Shown here: one piece after another, positions 55,387-64,000 of the stretch
How positions within the stretch are numbered: position 1 is the stretch's first letter
Layout: every line of letters starts with the position of its first letter
Origin: Apiosordaria backusii
Lineage: Eukaryota; Ascomycota; Sordariomycetes; Sordariales; Lasiosphaeriaceae
Reading direction: 5' to 3'
NCBI GenBank assembly: GCA_030549205.1
Contig: JAUKTV010000004.1
Span: forward strand, 1,860,001 to 1,924,000
DNA: 64,000 bases
Notes under the pieces: generated by a model
What the model was told of the DNA's origin: nothing
Database searches by the model: none
The model's input: the letters and a program-made list of their open reading frames with translations, nothing else
Translations under genes and position numbers: made by a program

Positions 55387-56493
55387 TCAAGCCTCACCCC
55401 CCAACTCCAAGTTCTTGGCCAGCACTTTGTCCGCCTTCACCCACTCGTTCACAATCTTTGCGATCTCCGCATCACTGATCTCAGTGTTGCGTGTCTTGAA
55501 CGGCGTGCTCGGCGGGGAGCACCCATTGAAGTTCTGGAAATACCACCCATGCTTATCCATGTCGAAGTCGCCCGTGCCACCGTTGCACTTGATGTTCGCA
55601 TGTCCTTCACACAGGGTGAACTCATCGAGAGTCGCAATGCCATCAGCCCCCTCATCAAACCAGTACTCCGGGCTGGTGTGCCTGTAGTTGAAGATAATGG
55701 GTGGCAGGCGCGTGATGGGGTCGTTGGCGTGGGTGAGACGATATTCAGCACCGGCTTGGGCAGTGACAAACTTGGCGAATGCATTGTTTCCTACGCGGGG
55801 AGAGCCAAAAGTGATGAGATCAACAGGAATCTTGAGGCTCCTGCGGATTTCGGCAGCGGCAATGGTACCGACGGCGGCGCCGAGGGAGTAACCGGTAACT
55901 GAGACCTTAAAGGTTGGGTTGGCTTTCCTAGCTGCGATGACGGCGGCCATGGCACGGCTCTTGACTTCAGCCCAGGAGGCAAGGAAGCCAGTATGGACAA
56001 GGCAGCCAAATGTGAAGTCGCAAGGAACTTGGACGAAGATGAAACTGCCGGTTGTTAGATGATCTGACATTTGACAGAGAAAAAGTAGACAAGACGTACT
56101 CTGCAACCCAGTTTCTGGTCGAGACTGACCCTCTGAAGGCGAGAACAATCTCCTTGGCAACGGGGTCCACAGCGACGTAGCCTCGAGTATCCAAGATGGT
56201 GCCAGTGAACGAAGGCGAGAACACGGTAGCGTTATGGGATGCCACCGTGTCGCATTGGTTTGCAAGACAAGTGACTGGAGTGCCGGCGGGCTGGCCCTCT
56301 GTCATGCAGCCAGCCGAAGCCGACCATTCTGCAAAGAGCTTGAACCTATCCAGCTCAGCAGCTGTAGGAAGACCTGTCATGTCTCAGTCAAGGCTCCACA
56401 AAACACACAAAACAACGGTGACTTACTTCGCTTCTGGGGTGCGGCAACGGCAAGGGCGACCAAGGATAGGCTGGTGAACAGAGAGATCCTCAT
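55387..56493 (-). CDS. Secreted class 3 lipase (alpha/beta hydrolase)
   Basis: Three exons (56493-56427, 56373-56100, 56044-55387; introns of 53 and 55 nt) encode 332 residues. A signal peptide (MRISLFTSLSLVALAVAA) ends before a QKRS pro-segment-like stretch. The family is that of Thermomyces/Rhizomucor-type triacylglycerol lipases and feruloyl esterase A. The nucleophile elbow GYSLG has S167 (GHSLG in most members), the Asp lies in HANDPITRLPP (D222), and the His in DKHGWYF (H279). The oxyanion region is VLAFRGSVSTRNWVAD. Cysteines near positions 43, 55, 60, 122, 128, 259 and 267 suggest disulfides. It is divergent from the beta-glucosidase gene. Confidence 0.95.
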
Positions 56494-58733
56494 GATGTTT
56501 GGTAATGAACGAACGTTGACAGGGCCAAGGAAACAAAAGAGCGACAGAGGCCTGGGACGGTTGAAATAAGTATCTAGGGTAACTACCACGATGCGCCCTG
56601 ATCTTATATTGTCGATAATGAGAAATGCCAGCCCTCCTGGCCAGGGGGAGTGACATTCGGGAGCGTTTCCTCCTGCCAACCAGCATCCTCAGAATGGGGG
56701 CATGTCTCATTTCCCCCACAAGGATCTGCAGGTACGCAAGGGGCTGGGATAAGCACAAGATAACCGAGTGAGGCTAGCAATAGTCAGGAACGGTGATGAT
56801 CAAGAAACGTCTATCTGCCCCACTCTGTTCACCGAAAAGGGGGAGCAACGCCGGCGATAGACTAGAATTGGTGGTGTGGAGGTCGCCGTTGGGACCATTG
56901 AACTTCCACTTCAGATGAGCCATTGCTGTGACCGAGTCAGAAGATGACAGGCAGGAGAACCGGGATTTGTAATTGAGACTGGTAGATTTCCGGGTAGTGT
57001 ATCTGGTCCATAAGGCAACTTGAGCGTCGATCTCAGAAATAAACAGGCGCAATGCCGTGAACCATAGATAGATGATGGATGGGATGTGTTACCCTGAACC
57101 CAGCAGGTTAGAATCGAGCAATGGCCGCGGGAATGGAATTTGCCAAGGGACTGGAAGGCGAGAAGAATGGTTGAAGAATTGGTTTCTGCACGCAATATGC
57201 GGCTGCGCCATACCTCCCCTTGGGATGTATTGTGTGGTTTCATGCGCTATCGCGTCATGATGGCCATACGCACTGAAGATATTCAGGAACTGACGGGGCG
57301 CTAAACGACCACCCACTCAAGCCTTAGAGCCGCACAGACCGTCCGGCTTGCGTTCGTTACATGGGATGGTTGGCAACAATAACAGGCAACGAAGTGCTTT
57401 CCGAAATTCAACTGCCGAGACAAGACCGAGAAGAAAAGATGCAGCGAGAGTTTAGCTTTTGTTTTGGGAGTTCGTCTAGGCACGGAATAGTTCTTCTTGG
57501 GGTGGGGTTTTGGGAGGGTTTCGTTCGGGCAAGAGCCAAGAACTCACTGAAGACATCGCTTGCAGAGAAAAGGGCAGGAAGAAACACCATCCCACACCCC
57601 GTGTTCTTAATGAAGTCCAAACTCTAAACTTCAGTCATGTTCATCCCAAGAAAACACTCAAATCCATGCAGACACCCAAACATACAAACCTGGCCAAGCA
57701 TCGCTTACCGCAACCGACTGCTTTGCGCTCAACAGACCAATCCGTCTTGACGTTGCATCGCGCCCACGCGAACAACCATCCCTGGCTCGCCTTCCCCACG
57801 ATACGCGGACTGCTCGACATAGTCGTACGCGGGAGGATATCGAGAAGCACGTGCTTATGATATGATTTCCCCCAGGGCCTGAATCGGGGCTTTTCCCCAA
57901 ACCTGCTTTATGAACCTGCAGATGGCGGCCACCTGATCTGAGGATGCCCGTTGACCGCAACACAAGCCTTGGAGGATGCGACTCTCTCCTCGTCAACCGA
58001 ACCTTTTAACGACGTCACTCTCGCAGGTCGGCGGGCCGGACAAGGTTCCCCGCCTCAGTCTTGTCCAATTCAGCTGCCTTCTCCATACTTTATGTTACCC
58101 TGGGTCGCAACTGATCCAGTATCCGGATGTCGGCGACGATGAAAAGGGACAGCCCAAGACAATACTTCAGCAAAGAAGGATGTTCAGGAACCGATCATGC
58201 ACACCTCAAGAAGGATGTGATCATCAGCGGGTTGCCTGCTTCTGCACTATTGCTCCTATAAGGCTGATCTCTGGGTCGCGATCTTACGCGGACGAATGAG
58301 AGAGCTCCAACGCGTCGACGATTCCCTGATCGAGAAAAAGATGGTTACATCGTAATCTCAAAGCGGTTTATGCCCGCTGTATCGACCATCGTTATTTGGT
58401 TCAGCCTCCACCATGCCACAGAATCGTTCCTTGGGTGCCATGTGTCTGTGGCGCCCAACACTCCATCTTGGACGACTGACCTCAGTGAAGGTAACGTCAA
58501 AGAGGAGTCCTCCGAGGCACGATGTGCACCCTCGTGGCTGTCGGTTTCCTTATTAACCACCTAGTTGGGTAGATACGCCGGCCAGCTCGCTCTGTTTTAG
58601 CAACCCCGCGAACTTGCATCCGTCGTTTTGTTTCACGCTTCCTAGGTTCAGGTCCCCGAACCCGGAGCCCGGAACTCGTGCGTCGACTGTGCTTGATTCC
58701 GTTGCGAGGGCTTCATCGGCGCAGATACTCAAC
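56494..58733. other. 2.2-kb divergent promoter region between lipase and beta-glucosidase
   Basis: No credible gene: the many short frames overlap and lack domains. It holds the promoters of two secreted hydrolases in head-to-head arrangement. A GGCTAG hexamer near 56771 and several CCCCRC/CTGGGG-type sequences could be sites for XlnR- or CreA-type regulators, but such short motifs occur by chance. Confidence 0.45.
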
Positions 58734-61524
58734 ATGGCATACCGCTCGCTTGTCTTGGGCGCCTTCGCCTCCAGCTCTCTTGCTGCCAGTGTCGTAACAC
58801 CTCGAGATCCAGTCCCGCCCGGATTCGTTGCTGCCCCGTACTATCCTGCACCCTATGGAGGATGGGTTGCTTCATGGGAAGAGGCTTACAGCAAGGCCGA
58901 GGCCTTGGTCTCGCAGATGACTTTGGCTGAAAAAACCAACATCACTTCAGGCATTGGTATCTTTATGGGTGAGTTAATTACCAAAAAACTCTTTTGAGCA
59001 CAACGAAACTGACTTACAAGTGAACAGGGTCAGTGCTGAAACCCAATTCAGATGTCTTGAGACTGGCTGACACATGAATGTAGGCCATGTGTAGGAAACA
59101 CTGGAAGCGCAGAAAGACTGGGATTCCCGCGCCTGTGTCTTCAAGACTCTGCTCTGGGCGTTTCCTCTGCTGACAACGTTACTGCGTTCCCGGCCGGCAT
59201 CACCACAGGTGCAACTTTCGACAAGAAGTTGATCTATGCTCGTGGTGTGGCTATTGGTGAAGAACACCGTGGCAAGGGCACCAATGTTTATTTGGGCCCT
59301 TCGGTAGGTCCCCTTGGCCGCAAGCCATTAGGTGGCCGCAATTGGGAAGGCTTTGGCTCTGATCCGGTTCTACAAGCCAAGGCTGCTGCTCTCACAATCA
59401 AGGGTGTACAGGAGCAAGGCATTATTGCTACTATTAAGCATCTGATTGGCAACGAGCAGGAAATGTACAGGATGTACAATCCTTTCCAGCCAGGATACAG
59501 CGCCAATATTGGTGAGTAAACTCATCAGTTTTGATGGAGCACGAGGCTGATATCAAGCAGATGATCGAACTCTGCACGAGCTCTATCTATGGCCCTTCGC
59601 CGAATCCGTTCACGTTGGTGTTGGCTCTGCGATGACCGCCTACAACGCAGTGAATGGATCCGCATGCTCTCAGCACAGCTATCTCATCAACGGTATCCTC
59701 AAGGATGAGCTCGGCTTCCAGGGGTTTGTCATGTCAGACTGGCTCAGCCATATCTCAGGCGTTGACTCAGCGTTGGCGGGACTTGACATGAACATGCCCG
59801 GCGACACCAACATTCCTCTGTTCGGATTCAGCAACTGGCACTATGAACTTAGCAGCTCGGTTCTCAATGGATCCGTGCCGCTTGACAGACTGAATGACAT
59901 GGTCACCAGAATCGTTGCCACGTGGTACAAGTTCGGCCAGGACAAGGACCATCCGAGACCCAACTTTTCGTCAAACACCCGCGAGCGCGATGGTCTACTG
60001 TATCCTGCGGCTCTTCTCTCTCCCATAGGCCAGGTGAACTGGTTCGTTAACGTCCAGGCTGATCATTATCTAATTGCCAGGGAAGTAGCTCAGGATGCCA
60101 TCACACTCCTAAAGAACAATGGAAGCTTCCTACCCCTGGCCACGTCCCAGTCTCTCCATGTCTTCGGAACTGCTGCTCAAGTCAACCCTGACGGACCAAA
60201 CGCATGCATGAACCGGGCCTGCAACAAGGGAACACTCGGAATGGGTTGGGGTTCTGGTGTTGCCGACTATCCCTACTTGGATGACCCTATTTCGGCTATC
60301 AGGAAGCGTGTTCCCGGCGTCAAGTTCTTCAACACTGACAGCTTCCCTTGGTTTCACCCAACCCCGTCCCCTGATGATATTGCTATTGTGTTCATCACCT
60401 CGGATGCGGGCGAGAACTCGTTTACTGTCGAAGGCAACAACGGTGATCGCAACAGTGCCAAATTGGCCGCTTGGCATAACGGCGATGAGCTGGTTAGGAA
60501 GGTTGCCGAGAAATACAGCAGCGTTATTGTCGTTGCTCAGACCGTTGGTCCTCTCGATCTGGAGTCCTGGGTAGACAACCCCGCCGTCAAGGGTGTTCTT
60601 TTCCAGCATCTTCCCGGCCAGGAAGCGGGCGAGTCGTTGGCCAACATCCTCTTCGGTGATGTCTCTCCCAGCGGCCACCTCCCCTACTCCATCACCAAAC
60701 GTGCCGACGACTTCCCCGACAGCATTGCCAACCTCCGCGGCTTTGCCTTTGGTCAGGTTCAGGATACTTTCAGCGAGGGCCTCTACATCGACTACCGCTG
60801 GCTCAACAAGGAAAAGATCAAGCCTCGCTTTGCCTTTGGCCACGGTCTCAGCTACACCAGCTTCTCCTTCGACGCCACCATCGAGCCGGTCACCCAACTG
60901 TCCCTAGTTCCCCCTCCTCGTGCCCCCAAGGGCCCAACCCCAGTGTACTCGACTGAGATTCCCCCCGCCTCGGAGGCGTACTGGCCGACAGGCTTCAACA
61001 GAATCTGGCGCTACCTCTACTCGTGGCTCGACAAGAGCGACGCGGACAGCGCCTACGCCATTGGCATCGCCGGCGTCAAAAAGTACAACTACCCATCCGG
61101 GTACAGCACCGTTCAAAAACCCGGCCCCGCCGCAGGCGGTGGCGAGGGCGGTAACCCAGCCCTCTGGGACATTGCCTTCCGCGTCCCCGTCACGGTCAAG
61201 AACACGGGCGCCAAGTTCTCAGGCAGGGCTTCTGTCCAGGCGTATATCCAGTACCCCGAGGGGATCCCGTACGACACGCCCATTGTCCAGCTTCGTGACT
61301 TTGAAAAGACAAAGGTCCTGGCTCCGGGGGAGAGCGAGACGGTGACGGTTGAGCTGACGAGGAAGGATTTGAGCGTGTGGGACGTCGAGCTGCAGAATTG
61401 GGTCGTGCCGGGGTTTGATGGGAAGAGGTATACGGTTTGGATTGGGGAGGCGAGCGACAGGTTGTTTACGGCTTGTTATACGGATACGGGGGTTTGTGAG
61501 GGGGGGAAGGCGCCGCCTGTGTAG
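58734..61524 (+). CDS. Secreted GH3 beta-glucosidase
   Basis: It hydrolyses beta-linked glucose from cellobiose and related glycosides outside the cell. Exons are inferred as 58734-58968, 59028 (a single G), 59084-59511 and 59561-61524, with introns of 59, 55 and 49 nt, giving 875 residues. The 1-nt exon is required to keep the frame between GIGIFMG and PCVGNTGSAERLGF. Both introns around it have good donors (GTGAGT, GTCAGT) and CTGAC branch sites. The start at 58734 is chosen because a signal peptide (MAYRSLVLGAFASSSLAA) begins there. The catalytic nucleophile is D281 in GFVMSDW. The KHLIGNEQE substrate-binding block and a C-terminal fibronectin III-like domain are present. It is similar to Aspergillus-type extracellular GH3 enzymes. 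The last exon is long and highly GC-biased at third positions. Confidence 0.95.
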
Positions 61525-61932
61525 AAGGTTGGGGGGGGCCTGGCGGTCTAGTTGACTGTTCATGTTTGTGCCATCTTTGGAGGGGCATTTAGCGGCAGTG
61601 TCGCGATCTTTTGAGCGATCTGTCTTTATATATCTAATAGCCATGGTTTATGTAACTGTGTTTCTAGCCCTCGGAGTATCTTTTGACGCATATGCTTTTT
61701 GTCCGTGTGGTTCATCACTCGCTTGATAATGGGATCTGTTAGCGATTCCCCGAGATAAACCAGGACCTGAAGGCTTATCTATGGGATGACTACCCACCCA
61801 CCAATCAACGCCAGCCACAACAGCCACAACCACCACAAAACACCCCCTTTTCATGTTTACAAACATGAAAAAAATAACTACACTTTTAGAATGAATACTG
61901 AAGTAAAAGAAAAGAGGAAAAAAACGACAAAA
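61525..61932. other. 3' UTR and spacer before the 5S gene
   Basis: Beta-glucosidase 3' sequence. On the minus strand, runs of T directly after the 5S gene (61910-61932) are likely Pol III terminators. Confidence 0.6.
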
Positions 61933-62051
61933 ACATACAACACCGGGGATTCCCCAGTGGTCACCCACCTGAGTACTAGTCCGGCCCTTGGCAGCTTATC
62001 TAGGGGAGAGCGGACGGGATCCCGAGTTTTCTGCCAGGTATGGTCGTATGT
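61933..62051 (-). rRNA. 5S ribosomal RNA (dispersed single copy)
   Basis: A 119-nt minus-strand sequence begins ACATACGACCATAC and ends GTTGTATGT, pairing the two ends as in 5S helix I. Internal blocks are conserved for ascomycete 5S: GGATCCCGTCCGCTC, then AGTACTCAGGTGGGTGACCAC and GGGAATCCC. A T-run follows the 3' end. Many Sordariomycetes, Neurospora crassa for example, have 5S genes scattered singly through the genome, as here. Confidence 0.93.
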
Positions 62052-62829
62052 GATAAAAGGGTGTCAAAATTGCGATTATCTACGACTGGACGGATAGTTC
62101 AACGCCTGCTTTAGATCATGACTTATCAGAGCAAGGCGATCGCAGCGTTGGTGGCAGTCTAATCTTCTGTCTTGTGAAACGTATCAAAGGCCACATATCC
62201 AAAACACGACAACGAGGAGACGAGGGACATGATGTGAAGAGAGAGCCGCAGGCTAATTACACTATCTTGTAAATAATAACATGACCTCAAACTTCTGAGC
62301 AAGCAAGCCAATGAGTGTGTGAACGTATTGTTTGACAGTCCCTCAAAAGAAAGACAACGTATTTTCTCTCGTCCATTCCTTCCCGCACCTTTTCTTCAGA
62401 AACCAGCTCTTCCAAAATGAACGGAAGTCAAGGAACACACAAAATATTCGGCCCCTTTTGAGCTGAGATTTGTCTACTTCCCCTGCCAAAAACCACTAAG
62501 TATCCAACTTTGATCCCTAGGTGAAATCCAAAGATTCATCAACATCAAGAGAAAGATAAATCAAAAGAACAATATCCAACAACAAGGCCGTGAGATCCAA
62601 TTGCTCGCCTGTGTATCGCGCTCGTGTGTACGCTTTCTGGAACCGTACTCTGTTTCTTTTTTGGTTCTGCCTTTTTCCAGCAATGCATAAATATTGTTCA
62701 ACAAAAATTATCGATAGATGAAGCAAAAGACTTTCTCCGTACAATGCTAGAGAGCCGTTTGTCCGGGTATATGAGAAAGCCGAGGTGTCGAAGAAGAAGC
62801 AAATCCCACAAGAATAACCCGAAGTCGTC
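62052..62829. other. Intergenic, no gene seen
   Basis: 5S upstream flank on the left and 3' flank of the regulator gene on the right. AT-moderate sequence without recognisable elements. Confidence 0.5.
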
Positions 62830-64000
62830 TCACCAAGTAATCCTCGTGACCTTCGTCCTCAAGTCAGGTGTTCCCAGCCTGAGGTTTCGTGAGCCCAGTT
62901 GTATTGTGGCCGAGCGGTCACGTAAACTAAATTCGACTGCCCTAACCATGACGCGCTTCTCTGCCGGTACCGTCTTCCGTGGTATTTGCACCGATAAAAG
63001 GCCAGGTGATAGCGACTGCCGAGCATGACCATTTTGACTGACTGGACTGTCTGCGTAATCGAATCGCGGTTGAGGACTGGTGCTTGATCGGCCTCCGCTG
63101 TATGTGGCAGACGGGGGTGGTGTTAAAGAACCGCCGCTCATTGATGGGCGAGGCGAGTAAATTTGTACAGGGCTTGAGCCAGTTGGTGATGGAACAAAGT
63201 CACTCGGGTCGAACAGACCCTCCTCCTCGACCTCAGCGATCCACATCCCGATGCGTGCTGTCAGCTCGCTGTCCCACATGCCTTCTCTCCTGGCACTGCT
63301 CCTGAGTAGCTGGATGGCTTGCCGCCGAAGATGGGGGTCACGGCACTTGGTCGCCACAACGTACAATGGCGGGACAATTCCCAGATCCGCGCTGAAACTC
63401 GGCTTGATGTGGCGTGCGGCGTACTCGTGACCTCCAAAGATATCAGGCTCACATCGACTCTTGTGGTAACAGAACCTTTGGTCTGGGCAGCGCTTGGCTG
63501 CTGCCCTTCTTTCCTCGTCACCAACAACTTCAATGGCGAGATCAACGATATGCTTGAAATCTGCAGTAAACTTATCAAAGTGCAGTTCGCTATCGGAGAA
63601 GGTCATCATGAACAAAATGCTGCTCATGATTTGGTGCATCTTTACCGCAGCAATGCAGGCCTTTTCCTGACTGCTCACACCCGGTGCCGTTCTGGACTGG
63701 AGGATATGTTCAAACGCCTGAGCCCAGTCATCCATCTCTTTTTTGAAGCTCATGCCACGCTGCGCCAGTGTGGTCGGTAGTATGCCCATGACTCCATGCT
63801 GGGCCTGAACAAACATGGTCTCGGTGAAGCGGAAGATGCGCTCGACAAGGCGGTCCCACACTATCCGAGCCTCCTGCACTGTTGAGAAACGCTCTGGGAT
63901 GGGACTTTGGTCAGTTGAGATTGGCGAGCCGCCTTCAGACGAAGGTGAGCTTGGGTCCTGAGCGGCGGCAGTCAGGCGGACAACGTAGGGCTGTGGAAAA
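62830..64000 (-). CDS. Fungal transcription factor, C-terminal part (Zn2Cys6-type regulator), truncated by the window
   Basis: An open minus-strand frame runs from the right window edge to a stop at 62830, giving about 389 residues of the C-terminal part. It reads as the helical middle-homology/C-terminal region of fungal regulators: EARIVWDRLVERIFRFTE, then SSILFMMTFSDSELHFD and GIVPPLYVVATKCRDPHLRRQAIQLLRSS. It also has the REGMWDSELTARIGMWI block common in C6 zinc-cluster proteins, and a Ser/Pro-rich tail. The zinc cluster itself would lie beyond the edge. The target genes are unknown. No intron is seen in the visible part. Confidence 0.85.
   Translation of the reverse strand, partial: FPQPYVVRLTAAAQDPSSPSSEGGSPISTDQSPIPERFSTVQEARIVWDRLVERIFRFTETMFVQAQHGVMGILPTTLAQRGMSFKKEMDDWAQAFEHILQSRTAPGVSSQEKACIAAVKMHQIMSSILFMMTFSDSELHFDKFTADFKHIVDLAIEVVGDEERRAAAKRCPDQRFCYHKSRCEPDIFGGHEYAARHIKPSFSADLGIVPPLYVVATKCRDPHLRRQAIQLLRSSARREGMWDSELTARIGMWIAEVEEEGLFDPSDFVPSPTGSSPVQIYSPRPSMSGGSLTPPPSATYSGGRSSTSPQPRFDYADSPVSQNGHARQSLSPGLLSVQIPRKTVPAEKRVMVRAVEFSLRDRSATIQLGSRNLRLGTPDLRTKVTRITW

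Noticed and set aside
61219..61644. 141-codon minus-strand ORF at the end of the beta-glucosidase gene
   Set aside because: Antisense shadow with Arg/Pro-rich composition.

Overview
The window comes from a filamentous ascomycete (Pezizomycotina), most likely a Sordariomycete and perhaps a Sordariales species. The genes carry short introns of about 46-114 nt with GTRNGY donors, CTRAC/CTGAC branch sites and YAG acceptors. The gene content is fungal: STE24, ERG12, a RAM2-type prenyltransferase alpha subunit, UTP13, PGA2, CENP-S, eL38, a GH3 beta-glucosidase, a class 3 lipase, a Zn2Cys6-type regulator and a lone 5S rRNA gene. The extremely AT/TpA-rich transposon relics, with CA>TA and TG>TA changes, are the footprint of repeat-induced point mutation (RIP), which is known in this group.

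Layout. Bases 1-16975 and 18565-23300 are RIP-degraded repeat compartments. They hold two full-length Ty1/copia LTR retrotransposons (1722-8111, TSD GTATA; 9042-15493, TSD GTAAG), a solo LTR of the same family (20430-21108, TSD GTATT), the end of another LTR (1-187), a relic of a second copia family (about 16086-16520), a dispersed 210-bp repeat, an array of mutually inverted MITE-like modules (19078-19930) and a small inverted-repeat element. A single intact kinase-like gene (APH fold, 17123-18196) sits on a 1.6-kb island between the two compartments.

Bases 23300-31750 are a transitional zone of normal base composition. It holds gene relics, two cysteine-rich secreted proteins on the minus strand and a broken membrane-protein gene. 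Bases 32199-48614 are a dense housekeeping block: STE24 CAAX protease, a small four-exon Ish1-like protein invisible to simple ORF calling, eL38, mevalonate kinase, prenyltransferase alpha subunit, PGA2, CENP-S/MHF1, a conserved membrane protein and UTP13. Three genes within about 9.4 kb serve isoprenoid supply and protein prenylation: ERG12 makes the precursor, the RAM2-type subunit attaches the lipid, and STE24 trims the CAAX end.

Bases 49900-64000 are again more accessory. They hold a small secreted Cys-rich protein, a tRNA-Glu(CUC), an unrecognised gene with an unclear 3' end, a tRNA-like relic, a shattered MFS transporter, a long hairpin, a secreted lipase and a GH3 beta-glucosidase in divergent orientation, a 5S rRNA gene, and the C-terminal part of a fungal transcription factor running off the right edge.

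The features most worth checking are: a predicted 1-nt microexon in the beta-glucosidase gene; the prenylation-related gene group; the long N-terminal extension on the prenyltransferase alpha subunit; RIP intensity that falls at the outer edges of the retrotransposons; the inverted-module array; and the 40-bp perfect inverted repeat beside the lipase. All intron coordinates are inferred by eye from splice signals and reading frame and have not been confirmed by transcripts.
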